A DNA stretch of 64,000 nt from Hormiphora californensis. Taxonomy: Eukaryota; Ctenophora; Tentaculata; Cydippida; Pleurobrachiidae. The DNA lies in NCBI GenBank assembly GCA_020137815.1, contig CM035358.1, positions 1,201,356 to 1,265,355 on the forward strand, written 5' to 3'. A model generated the notes under the pieces. That model did not search any database and had not been told where the DNA came from. It saw only the letters and a program-made list of their open reading frames with translations. Position numbers and translations under genes: made by a program. Positions 42,769 through 54,059 of the stretch are shown piece after piece; the first letter of the stretch is position 1; each line of letters starts with the position of its first letter.

Positions 42769-43306
42769 TTGGAATGCGCTGCAGCCCCCTCATGCGCGCA
42801 CCCCCGCAACAAGGGGACTGGAGGGAATGCCGCGCGCGCGTTTGGCCTGAGCCCGGCTGGGTCGAAAATAACTTTGCGGTCGAAAAAACGGCGGTGCTTA
42901 TAACTTTGGCCCCTGAAGTCCGTTTTGCTTGATTCTTTCACTAGCTGTTAGATCTGACAATTATCTACCTTGCTGTTTTTGAGAGAAGTTAATTGGACTT
43001 GAGGAGGCTGAGCAATAGCCGTTCAAAGATTGGTTGTTTTCAAAAAGTGACGTCACAGGTCCCTGCAGGGACACTTTGTTTCAAATTTGAATTAAAATCT
43101 CGAAATTTTTTATTTTACCGCACTCGATTTTGCGGAGTTTGGTTCATATCTCCTGTTCCTGATAAGATAGAGACCTGAAACCGGTTGCATTTGAAAGCTG
43201 TTTCAAACTGTTTCAAGCTGTTTCAAACTTTTCAACACTACTTTAAACAAATTAATTTGAGGCGCGCGCCCGTGCGTTTTCGAATATCCCTCTGTAGGCT
43301 CTAGCC

Positions 43307-44713
43307 ATGCCAGATATGACAAATATGGCTACACCTACTGATGACAAAAGTGATGGCAATGCCCTTGCCGTTGGAAATCTTGTAAACGCAGCAGATCCTC
43401 TTACCAAAAAGATCCTGTCTGCCTACCGCCATGATGTGGATTACACCAAGAATCTAGACATCATCCGCACATTCAACTGTGCTCACCTGGAAGCCGCTGC
43501 ATCATTTTTCGGTGCATCCCCCGGCTCACATGCAGATAAAACTAAGCGGTACCAGAACCGCACTACACTAGCTGACTACATCATCATTCAGCTGGAAAGT
43601 CATTTTCCTTGTGACTGTGAGGGCTGTGGCGAAGGGTATGCAGTTAAACCAGGTGAATCTCCTCGTGTCCGCTGTTTTCTTTGCCAGCAGGGGTCTCATG
43701 ATTGCGAGGCTATGGATGGCACCCTTGGGTCATTGACGGGGTCGGTCTGGTTGTGTCTGCCGTGCAAGGACAAAAACAACAAAATTGAAACCTTCATGTG
43801 CAACCGAAGTGCTGAAGATCCAGAATCAGTGTTATCTGATGAGGAATACGAGTTCAAAATCAGTCCAAAGGCAGGCCGTAGCGGTAAGAAGAAGAGGAAG
43901 AAGAAACAAGCTCCTGTCAAGAAAGATCCTGATGATCTGGTAACTCCTGTTGGTGGAGTGACAGTTCTAAAAGATGTGGATCTTGGAGACATATCTTCTG
44001 ATGGAGAGGTGAAACCCCAAGGTGTTCCTAAATTCAGCAATGTTTGTGAACGTTATCTACTGAGAGACTGTCCCCATGGCCCAAATGGTGACAAGTTGAT
44101 TAGTGGTAAGCCTTGCAGCAAGGAACATCCCCAGAGATGCCTCCGTTATTGTCAGTTCGGAACGGCAACTCGTTCTGGGTGTAACTATGGTGACCAGTGC
44201 CAGGATTTTCACCCACCTCTCTGCCATAAGTCTGAGATCTCCCGAGTCTGTACCGACAAAGAATGTAAAGACACACATTTAAAGAACACTCGGAGAAGTG
44301 AAGTAGCCCCTACCAAGGGTAATTCATTGAAGACTGCTGGTAACAAAACCAGTGGTGTCTCTCAGAAAGTGGAGCAGAAAGAGACCCCTCGCTCAGCTCC
44401 TCCAAACCCAAAGAAGAAGAAGAAGAAGAAGATTAACAAAACTGAGACCGATCCCCGTGCCGCGACCAATGACATCCGTTCACAAGAGGATTTTCTCATG
44501 GCATTGATGGCCTCAGTGAGGGACGAGATTCTTCGAGAAGTAAAGACGTCACTGAACTCATCTCTACAGTCCTTCAGGGAAGAGATGACGAGGGAACACA
44601 CACCCCGGCCCAAACATCTGACACTCACACAACCAGGCCTGAACACCCCGACCAACTACCAAGGGGTTCTGGAACGGTTTCGGAATTACTCCTCATCAAC
44701 GCCCGCAGTTTAA
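43307..44713 (+). CDS. CR1/L2-type retrotransposon ORF1 (PHD-like and CCCH fingers)
   Basis: An intact 468-residue frame starting MPDMTNMA. Residues about 102-157 hold a PHD-like finger: CDCEGCGEG, CFLCQQGSHDC, then a Trp and CLPCKDKN. Basic nuclear-targeting-like runs (KKKRKKKQ) follow at about 195. Three C-x-C/CCCH-like fingers (CERYLLRDCPHG, CLRYCQFGTATRSGC, CQDFHPPLC, CTDKECKDTH) lie at about 247-328. A poly-Lys stretch and a short helix end the protein. PHD-like ORF1 proteins are typical of CR1 elements; the protein is expected to bind element RNA and act as chaperone. Its last 240 bases overlap an open stretch in the ORF2 frame. Confidence 0.9.
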   Translation: MPDMTNMATPTDDKSDGNALAVGNLVNAADPLTKKILSAYRHDVDYTKNLDIIRTFNCAHLEAAASFFGASPGSHADKTKRYQNRTTLADYIIIQLESHFPCDCEGCGEGYAVKPGESPRVRCFLCQQGSHDCEAMDGTLGSLTGSVWLCLPCKDKNNKIETFMCNRSAEDPESVLSDEEYEFKISPKAGRSGKKKRKKKQAPVKKDPDDLVTPVGGVTVLKDVDLGDISSDGEVKPQGVPKFSNVCERYLLRDCPHGPNGDKLISGKPCSKEHPQRCLRYCQFGTATRSGCNYGDQCQDFHPPLCHKSEISRVCTDKECKDTHLKNTRRSEVAPTKGNSLKTAGNKTSGVSQKVEQKETPRSAPPNPKKKKKKKINKTETDPRAATNDIRSQEDFLMALMASVRDEILREVKTSLNSSLQSFREEMTREHTPRPKHLTLTQPGLNTPTNYQGVLERFRNYSSSTPAV

Positions 44714-47616
44714 CGCCTTCCGCGGCTAGTGACTGTCGGTGGAAGTTTTCTTTTATCAAGGACTCACTGGAGAATCCGTCAATACCCATCCTTTGCACCG
44801 GTATTACGGAGACCTGGTGGCATGATGATTTCTCTGATGCCCAATTGGAGATTGAAGGCTTTCACCTAACTCGTTGTGACAGAGCGGGTAGAAGAGGTGG
44901 CGGTTGTGCACTCTACATTAACAATCAACTGACCCCTTCCTCTGAGTTCAGATTCTCAGACACGTCCAATAGTGCGGCTGCTGTATACATCAAGGAGACC
45001 CACTCGGTTTTCTGTGTTGTGTACAGGGCGCCATCTTCCCCTGCGAATGATCTTTTTGATGATCTATCCCGTTTCATTGATCAGTGCGAACTCGACAAGG
45101 GTTGTCCTGACATCTATGTCATGGGCGACTTCAATATGCCAGACATAGACTGGGGGACACTCACTGGAGGACCTAGCTCACAGATGCTACTAAAATTTGT
45201 GAACTCATATTTTCTCACTCAGCTTGTTGACTCTCCAACACGGGGCTTGAATATTCTAGACCTCGTTCTCACCAACCGGCCAGACTATGTCTTCAAAACT
45301 GAGGTATCGGAGTCGTGTATTTCTGACCATAATATGATCAGCTCTACACTTGGGTTTGGTATCTTACCCACTCGTCAATCAGACCATCGATTCACGGACT
45401 TTGATATTTACAACTTTCACGAGGCTAACTTCCCTGAAATGTGTAGGGAGCTGGACCAGATCGACTGGCTAGCACTCGCCGACATCTGCGATGACGGTGA
45501 TGGTTCTGATTTCGTTCAACTTTTCACCCTGACTGTTCTACAGGTCTTATCTCACCACTCTCGTAAGAAGAAGGCCCGTAAAAAAAGAAGGGACCCTATT
45601 CTCAGGAAATTGAAAGTGAAACAGCGGAGTTTGAATAAACGGATTACTCTTGCCCGGCAGAATAAACCTCACCTTTTGCCACAGCTAGAGGTTGGTGTTT
45701 CCAGAATTACTTGGGCCATCTTGTGTCACATTTCTCAGCGACTTGATTCTGATGAAAACGAGGCGTTGATAAAACTCAAAGCTAACCCAAAATTCTTCTG
45801 GTCATACGCCAACCGAAAGAGGAAGACCCGGTCACGTATACCTCCTTTACAGAAAAGTGATGGGTCACTTACGGACGTTCCCGAGATGAAGGCAGAACTA
45901 TTTCAATCACAATTTACCTCTGTTTTCAGCACTCCTTCAAACTCCCCTTCAGCAGCTGCAGACAACATTACTCCTTCTACATGCAGCCTTTCAGACATCG
46001 TTTTCTCCACTGCTGATATTGAAAAGGCACTACATGACCTCAATCCCTATTCAGCCGGCCCTCCAGGAGATGTACCTGCCAGAATTTTACGTGACTGCCG
46101 ATCATCGCTGTCCTACCCCCTATCCATCTTATGGGCCAAATCGTTTGATTCTGGTATTGTACCACCCTGTCTGAAACTTCAGTACATTGCACCCCTCTAC
46201 AAAAAGGGTCCTAAAATGAAAGCTGAAAATTACCGCCCGATCTCCCTCACCAGCCACATTGCCAAGACATTTGAACGGGTTGTAAGATCTCAAATGGTGT
46301 CATACTTTGAATCAGAGAACTTGTTTAACGAGTCTCAGCATGGATTTAGAAGCAAGAGGAGCTGCTTATCCCAACTCACTCGTCACATTGACAATATTCT
46401 GAACAATCTCAACAACCTTCTTGAAGTGGATGTAATATACTTAGACTTCGAGAAGGCTTTTGATAAAGTTGACATCGGTATACTTCTCGAAAAGCTGCAG
46501 AGATATGGAGTTAAGGGCAAACTCCTTGAATGGATCCGCAGCTTCCTACTAGACCGGAAACAAACGGTCTTAGTCGACGGCGTAGCGTCTTCTTTTGCAG
46601 AAGTCAGAAGTGGGGTCCCACAAGGGACTGTTCTCGGTCCACTTTTATTTCTGATTTATGTAATTGACCTGGAATCCGTAATCAAACACGGTTCTTCTTT
46701 GTCGTTCGCTGATGACACTAAAATCTTCTCTGCTATCCGTACTATGGTTGACAAATTGAACCTACAGGAGGATCTGAACAGTGTGATAACCTGGGCTGAC
46801 GCTAACAATATGTCCTTGCACCAGTCAAAGTTCGAGGTCATGAATTTCACCCTGAATCACACCAGTTCGCTTAGAGAAGTACCGTTCAGTGCTGAGAACT
46901 ATTCCTATCAACTGTCTGATGGGAGGTTCATCGATCCAACAGACACTGTCCGAGACTTAGGTGTTCTACTCTCGAGTGATGGTCAATGGTCGGCCCAAAT
47001 ATCTCGAGTTGTTACCACGGCTAGTCGGGTTGCTGGATGGACATTAAGTGCATTTAGATCCAGAACTCGCCGCACCATGATGACTCTTTACAAGTCACTG
47101 GTGCGTCCCCATCTTGACTACTGTTGCACACTGTGGTCACCTTCCAAAAATGGGGATATCAGTCGTGTTGAGGATATTCAACGATCGTACACCCGTAAGA
47201 TCGTTGGTCTCAAGGGGCTGAACTACTGGCAACGTCTTCAAACCCTGGGACTTTTGTCGCTTCAGCGCCGACGAGAGAGGTACACTATGATTCTTGTGTG
47301 GAAAGTGTACAACAATGAGATACCCAACAGTACTGACATGTGTTTCGTCGACAGTCACCGCTCTGGCCCTAGAGCTGTCGTCCCTCGATACTCGTACGAG
47401 GCTCAACGATCTATCTTGTCGCTATATGAACAATCATTTGCGGTACTGGGGGCAAGGTTGTGGAACACTTTGCCTCGATCTGTAAAGGAGGCCCCAACTC
47501 TTTATCAGTTCAAATCTCAGCTAGGTAGTTTCCTCTCTACCATTCCGGATACACCCCCCATCAGCGGTTATCCTGCTCAAGCAAACAGCAACTCAATACT
47601 AGAGTGGTGTCCATGA
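44473..47616 (+). CDS. CR1/L2-type retrotransposon ORF2 (endonuclease-reverse transcriptase)
   Basis: An intact frame. The first ATG is at 44845, but coding clearly begins upstream: the first endonuclease motif LLINARSL is at 44689-44712, and the frame is open from 44473. Endonuclease motifs follow (ITETWW, GGGCALYI, YRAPSS, MGDFNMPDIDW, SPTRGLNILDLVLTN, SDHNMI). Reverse transcriptase motifs are YRPISLTSHIAKTFERVV, GFRSKRSC, DVIYLDFEKAFDKVD, SGVPQGTVLGPLLFLIYV and the catalytic FADD (about 46707). The thumb and C-terminal domain end SLQRRRERYTMILVWKV...LWNTLPRSVKEAP. The enzyme nicks target DNA and primes reverse transcription from it. No stop or frameshift interrupts it, so the copy is young and may be active. 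Clade assignment (CR1/L2) is by motif style. Confidence 0.93.
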   Translation, partial: HPFTRGFSHGIDGLSEGRDSSRSKDVTELISTVLQGRDDEGTHTPAQTSDTHTTRPEHPDQLPRGSGTVSELLLINARSLTPSAASDCRWKFSFIKDSLENPSIPILCTGITETWWHDDFSDAQLEIEGFHLTRCDRAGRRGGGCALYINNQLTPSSEFRFSDTSNSAAAVYIKETHSVFCVVYRAPSSPANDLFDDLSRFIDQCELDKGCPDIYVMGDFNMPDIDWGTLTGGPSSQMLLKFVNSYFLTQLVDSPTRGLNILDLVLTNRPDYVFKTEVSESCISDHNMISSTLGFGILPTRQSDHRFTDFDIYNFHEANFPEMCRELDQIDWLALADICDDGDGSDFVQLFTLTVLQVLSHHSRKKKARKKRRDPILRKLKVKQRSLNKRITLARQNKPHLLPQLEVGVSRITWAILCHISQRLDSDENEALIKLKANPKFFWSYANRKRKTRSRIPPLQKSDGSLTDVPEMKAELFQSQFTSVFSTPSNSPSAAADNITPSTCSLSDIVFSTADIEKALHDLNPYSAGPPGDVPARILRDCRSSLSYPLSILWAKSFDSGIVPPCLKLQYIAPLYKKGPKMKAENYRPISLTSHIAKTFERVVRSQMVSYFESENLFNESQHGFRSKRSCLSQLTRHIDNILNNLNNLLEVDVIYLDFEKAFDKVDIGILLEKLQRYGVKGKLLEWIRSFLLDRKQTVLVDGVASSFAEVRSGVPQGTVLGPLLFLIYVIDLESVIKHGSSLSFADDTKIFSAIRTMVDKLNLQEDLNSVITWADANNMSLHQSKFEVMNFTLNHTSSLREVPFSAENYSYQLSDGRFIDPTDTVRDLGVLLSSDGQWSAQISRVVTTASRVAGWTLSAFRSRTRRTMMTLYKSLVRPHLDYCCTLWSPSKNGDISRVEDIQRSYTRKIVGLKGLNYWQRLQTLGLLSLQRRRERYTMILVWKVYNNEIPNSTDMCFVDSHRSGPRAVVPRYSYEAQRSILSLYEQSFAVLGARLWNTLPRSVKEAPTLYQFKSQLGSFLSTIPDTPPISGYPAQANSNSILEWCP

Positions 47617-47713
47617 TGCGTGTTAGTGTGTTATGTGTCGCTGTGCTGTGAGTGTACTGAGCATTGACTCTTTTTAGGAGGTTTATCTTTTTAAATATCC
47701 TGTGTGTTACGCA

Positions 47714-47747
47714 AATTTATGAATTTGAATTTGAATTTGAATTTATC
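47714..47747 (+). repeat. 3' tail microsatellite of the CR1-type element
   Basis: AATTTATGAATTTGAATTTG repeats (GAATTT)n end the element about 100 bases after the ORF2 stop. CR1/L2 elements end in short tandem repeats rather than poly(A). No clear target duplication was found by eye. Confidence 0.75.
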
Positions 47748-47902
47748 TTCCTCTTTCCAACGCTACCAAAACGATTTCTGTACCTTATCTGGAACCGGAG
47801 ATATGATTGATTATGTATTCCCCCCCAGCGCGGTATTCCCTCCAGGCCCCTTATATTATATTATAAGGGGCCTGCAACGTATGCCAACAAAAAATCCGAC
47901 TT

Positions 47903-48137
47903 TATAGTCTGATTTTAAATAACTGTCGTTTTTACCGCACTCGATTTTGCTCTATTATTACAATAACTCCGGTTCCTGATGAGATAAAGACTTGAAACTT
48001 AGGGGTTGCGAAGAACATGCTAAGTTCTTCCTAACCTCCAAATTTCAAGTCTCTATCTTATCAGGAACTGGAGATATTGTCATAATAGAGCAAAATCGAG
48101 TGCGGTAAAAACGACAGTTATTTAAAATCAGACTATA
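47903..48137. repeat. 235-base palindrome downstream of the CR1-type element
   Basis: TATAGTCTGATTTTAAATAA is inverted as TTATTTAAAATCAGACTATA-type sequence at the other end. The arms also carry ACCGCACTCGATTTTGCTCT / AGAGCAAAATCGAGTGCGGT. It is related to 42560-42768. Confidence 0.9.
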
Positions 48138-48296
48138 CTTTTCAACAGTTTTGAGATTTCTAAAATTTAAATTTTCGCGCACCGGATTTTTTGGCATTCC
48201 ATCAAGCGGCGCGCGAACTCACGCGCAAAGTTAAAATTCGCGCCACGCGACTGCGCGTGTTGGTTTTTGGTGCCAGACAACTCGGTCAGTATAAAG

Positions 48297-48800
48297 TCCG
48301 TTTCAAGCGACTTGACCCGTAATTCTTGGGATTTGGCGCATTGCGCGTGTATTTACAAAGGGGAAATCCTGAATTTCCAGGAATCTCAGGTCAAGTCGTT
48401 TGAAACGCAGCAATAAGGAACCATAATAAAGTTCAAGAGCCTCCAAGAGCACCCAAGAGCGCACCCTATCGAAGAGAGACCACACCTGAGAGCGCACCAT
48501 ACCCAAAAGAGACCACATCCAAGAGCGCACCACCTCCAGAAGACACCACTTCAAGAGCGCACCACATCAAAGAGAGCTCCCCATCCAGAAGATACCACGC
48601 GCAGGGGACACCACGCGCAGAAGAGACCAGCGCGGCGTTGTATTTGCGCGTGCGGTCTCTTCTGCGCGTGGTGTCCCCTGCGCGCGGTATCTTCTGGATG
48701 GGGAGCTCTCTTTGATGTGGTGCGCTCTTGGAGTGGTGTCTTTTGGAGGTGGTACGCTCTTGGATGGGGGGCGCTCTTGAACTTTATTATGGTTCCTTAT
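48297..48800. repeat. Two adjacent palindromes
   Basis: 48297-48409 pairs CGTTTCAAGCGACTTGACC with GGTCAAGTCGTTTGAAACG-like sequence. 48413-48800 pairs ATAAGGAACCATAATAAAGT with ACTTTATTATGGTTCCTTAT, with repeated GAGCGCACCA / TGGTGCGCTC and CGCGCAGGGGACACCA units inside. No gene. Confidence 0.88.
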
Positions 48801-48886
48801 CGGATCGACTCTCTCTCGATCGACTTAATTCAAGACGGCCAGCGTTAAAATCTGGGTGTTTCGTGAGTACTGACAAACGGTTTTTT

Positions 48887-48952
48887 AGGGTTAGGGCTAA
48901 AGTGGGGTTAGGGTTAGGGCTGGGTTTTGGGTTGGGGTTAGGCCTTGACATT
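48887..48952 (+). repeat. Degenerate telomere-like TTAGGG repeats
   Basis: TTAGGGTTAGGGC, GGGGTTAGGGTTAGGGC and GGGTTGGGGTTAGG units form about 65 bases of TTAGGG-like sequence. It is interstitial, as both sides carry unrelated sequence. Confidence 0.8.
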
Positions 48953-49429
48953 TCCTACCAGATAAACTTTGAATTAGCCAAAACGGTTGAGTGGTTTGGC
49001 GGTTAGAGTCATTTTAGTGAATCAACTGTTTTGGCAGCGTGCACCTGTAAACAGGCCACCAAACACCCAGATCGTAACGGCGCCCATTCAAGACAACATT
49101 TGTTACGAACAAAGTTTCCGAATCAATCAATCAATCAATCAAAAAGTACATTTAACATCCCGCTTTTTGACTAATAATAGTAAGAGTGATAAACGTCATA
49201 CAAAGTTACTCGATGACCGCCAGAGCACTCCTACCAGCCTTCTAAAGCGGTGAACGCAAAGTGGAAAAGAAAGATGATATGAGTGATATTAATAGCCCAG
49301 ATATGATGATAATAAGTAGATAATAAATTAAACGTTTTTGATTAAGTAAGAAATAATTATATGTGTGAAAATATATGTTAAATCAACTAGCAAACTGGGG
49401 CGATCGTACCGATCGCTAATCGAGAAGGA

Positions 49430-50280
<851 letters not shown>

Positions 50281-50503
50281 TCTTTCTCTCCCTTTTATGT
50301 ATGTGATGCGACCCCTTTAGTTCGCAAGCTTCTTCTTCTTCTGGGAGGACGCTGGCTAGTGCGAAGCACTAGCCAGTATGGGGTGGGTGCCATGTGGCTC
50401 CCGTTCCCCGTCCTGGGTGAAGTGGTTGGTGTGTTGCCAGCTGCTTCGGCCCAATGGGAATTGGGGAGCTGGTGCCATACCAGGTCACAGGGGAAACCTC
50501 CCT

Positions 50504-51960
50504 TTAAGGGGTGGTTTCTGGGGGGTGAAGTATATCCATCGCCTTCTTATAGAACGATATCGTTTTTCTAAGGGGTTGATGGTGTCTAATTTCGTACATG
50601 CTGAGGCCCAGCCTGTCAAAGGATTCCTGTCGGAGTTTCCAGAGGGCGGGGCATTCAGTGAGTACATGCTTTATTGTCTCGTCTTCCATCCCACATGCTG
50701 CACAGGTTGTGGTCTCGACTTTCTTTAGTTTTTTCAAGTGATAGTTCAGGTGGCAGTGCCCTGTGAGTAGGTGAGTCGCCATCCTTAGGTCTGATCTATT
50801 AAGTTTTTGAAGAGGTCTCTCATATCTTTCGGTCCACATCATGTTCATATGTTTGGTATGTTTGATGGGTCCGGTTTTAACCTTTTCCCTGAGGGCTGCA
50901 TAGGCTGCCGCTTTGGGAATTGGTATGAGAGTAACTTCTTCGATTTCTTGAGCTCCTTTTTTTGCCAGGATGTCTGCTATCTCGTTTCCATCGTACCCTT
51001 GGTGGGCCGGGATCCATCTAATCATGACATCGTTGAATATGGCTAGGGTGTTCAGGTTTTTGATAGTTTTTATCGCGGTTCTTGATCTGCATGTCGTGGA
51101 GTCTAGGGTCTTAATTGTCCCTTGGCTGTCACAGTTTATGAGTATTCGCTCGTTTGCCGTCCCTTTGTCTAGGAGGCTTTGAGCTGTTTTCTGTATAGCA
51201 AACATTTCTGCCGCCGGTACTGTGCCTTCGGGGCCTAGGTTGTATGATTTTCTATCTAGTTCTGTTTCACCGGAGTGGATGATGTATCCTGCTCCTGCGT
51301 TGTTGTTGATTTTTGACCCATCAGTGTGTGCAACTATCGTGTAATTATCTCCTTCCTCCTCGAACGTCCCCCTTTCCGGGATCTCTAGTGAGAATTCCCT
51401 GTCTAGGGTGAGTTCCGGGGTTGTGAGGTCGTGACCTCTGCCCTCTGTTTCCAGAGTTCTGAGGTCCCGAGATACCGTGTTGGCATGTGAGGTAAACACT
51501 TTTGGGGTTTTTAGGTTTGATTTTATTGGCCCTTCCCATTCTCCCGTTGCCATTAGGGTGTATGCAGTTTTGGCTGCACAGTACCTCAGGTGGTCGGTGA
51601 TTGGAGTGGTGTTTGTGATTGTGTCGAGGGCTGTTGATGGTGTCGAGGGCATGGCCTGTTACCCTTGTGAGTGTGCCTCTTGACTGTGTCATGTGCTTTA
51701 TTGTTTTGGTTTCAATCGCATTTGCAAACAACCATTGCCCATAGATAGGGTGGGTTTTACTTTGTCTGGTGGTATCATCTGGCGTTTTGGGGTTCAGTCC
51801 CATGTGGGTCCCAAAATTTTCGGATGCATTGAGGATGTTTTTGGATTGTTTGATTTGTTTGTTACGGGTTCGTTCCAGTTCAGTTTGCGTCCAGGGTAAT
51901 CCCTGAAACTTTGTGGATAAGACCCCTTCATTGGGTACTGGATTTTGATCGGGTTTCAAG
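50504..51960 (-). pseudogene. 5'-truncated non-LTR retrotransposon, RNase H end
   Basis: An open frame 50504-51652 (382 codons) carries an RNase H domain: VAHTDGSKINNNAGAGYII (first Asp), PAAEMFAIQKTAQ (Glu), ILINCDSQGTIK (Asp) and IRWIPAHQGYDGNEIADILA (His, Asp). A C-terminal Cys-His motif follows (CAACGMEDETIKHVLTECP). RNase H with this C-terminal zinc motif ends ORF2 of I/Jockey-like retrotransposon groups. Upstream, 51653-51960 continues the homology in another frame (HPIYGQWLFANA, RVTGHALDTI), so there is a frameshift near 51650 and the reverse transcriptase is missing. It is transcriptionally opposite to the neighbouring TBC gene. Confidence 0.88.
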
Positions 51961-52588
51961 TTTTACGTTTTTTCGGGGGTGAATATGAATACGTGTGATT
52001 TTAACGCATTAGTTTGAGTACAAAAAAACCCCCCTTGGGATTTATGAACTGCGATTCTACTTCTGATCACTGAATCCCAATTCAATCCCACTGAATCCAC
52101 TGTTATAATATTGATGTTCACAGTACAACAGCTGCCCACACTGGTCAGTTTCATTGTAAGGTGGCACACACACTGAAAAGCAGGAAATTCGCCAATTAGC
52201 GTTTACATGTCGTTCAGTGACAAGAAGGGAGAGAGAGAGGGAGAGAGATAGAGAGAGAGAAAATAAAACGGTTGAAAATAAGGGAACAAAAGAAAATCAG
52301 ACCTAAAAGACATCCCGCATTATTAGGTTTCACACGTTTCACATCACCACCTGACTGACTCACGAATCAATGAGAATTGTAGACCCCCCCCCCCCCCCCC
52401 GTCCTCTCTTCATCTCATCGTTTGTCTTTCCTGTTGTCTGGTTGTAACTGTCTTTGAAGGACAGAGTCTGGCAGCAAGTTTTATACCTGCTTGACAACAC
52501 AATAATATTATAAGTAAGAGGAGGAGAAGCGAGAGTAAGGACTCTCTCTCCCCTCTCTCTCTGCTCTCTCTCTCTCTCTCTCATCTCT

Positions 52589-52624
<36 letters not shown>

Positions 52625-52703
52625 CTCTTCTTTCTCTCCATCTCCTCTCTCTCTCTCTCTGCTCTCTCTCTCTCCCCTCTCTCTCTTTCTTTCTCTCACT
52701 CTC

Positions 52704-52753
<50 letters not shown>

Positions 52754-53412
52754 ACTCACTTCTACATCTGCCACTCTACCCTCTCAATATATCTATCTTA
52801 ATCCTTCTGACATCTCTCATTATAATCTGTCCCTTTCTTTTGTCTTCTCCCCTACTACATTTTCTTATTGAGAAGTCTCTCTCACTGCATACCTTCCGTT
52901 TCACTCCTCTCTCGCTCTCTCTCACTTCTCAGTTCACTCCGTACCTTCCTTCTCCACAGCTCTTACTTCCCTCTCCGTATCAAGTCTTATACACTGTGAA
53001 CATTTAGAAAAGGTTCATAGCTTACCTACTGCAGCTGTATACACTGTTTGACATGGTGAGATATCGTCAAGAGAGTTGTAAAGAAACACGGAGAAAGTGC
53101 GAAGGGACAAGAGAGAAAATGGGACACATTATATGTTAGGAAAAAGGAAGAAACATGTGCATAATCTGATTAGAATGTGTCAAAAGAAGCACATTGTACA
53201 GCTCTTACACTGCTGTATAGTAGTACACTGTCATTGTACAGCATTTGAATGGAAGCTTACACTTTTCTTAAAACCTGTGTACTGCTGTGTACATTTAAAA
53301 TCCACAAAAATTCAAAAATTTGAACCGTTTGGTTTCTAAGAGGGTTCCTACATCTTTCCTGGTGACCCCTCCAGCATCCTAACTCTCGTATAATCCCCAA
53401 TTCTTTTCACAG
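51961..53412. other. Low-complexity stretch before the TBC exons
   Basis: It contains poly(C) at 52385-52400 and CT-rich microsatellite (52540-52760, then scattered to 52930). No supportable exon was found. A long intron of the TBC gene is the simplest reading. Confidence 0.6.
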
Positions 53413-54027
53413 GAACACGTCCCAGAGGTCCACACACACTTCAAAGCCCAAGGATTTCACCCCACTACCTATGCCAGCCAGTGGTTCCTAACCATGTTCG
53501 CTACTGTGCTGCCACTCAACGCCGTCTTTCGTATCATGGACATCTTTCTTTGGGAGGTAAGATATTGGAGAGCGAGTTGGGAGGGCGTGAGTTGGGAGGT
53601 TTGCTTGTTTGTTTGTTAAAGACGTCTTAGGAACAGCTGGGATACTGGGCTAAGAGGTATGATATTGGAGAAAATGAGTGAAAGGTGTCACGTCAATGTT
53701 TACTGTACACAGCCACAAGTTTTGCTAACAATGACAACCCCGTCACTGTTGACATTGTAGAGACAAACAGACAGTGGAACTATAATTATACAGAGGGTCT
53801 TCTACATCTATAATATATCTTCTACACCTATAGACTGAATGAGGGGGACTTGGGAACAGGGAATATCTATAACTATAGTAATTACATTATTCTAATAACA
53901 GACAGCCCAATGCAGAAAGATTGCTTGTCTTTATATGTGATGCTTGCAGTGTCTCAATCTTGTGAGAATATAATGTGAGATCTTGTCAATAAATTCTGCA
54001 TACACACATGCTGAAATATACACACTA

Positions 54028-54059
<32 letters not shown>

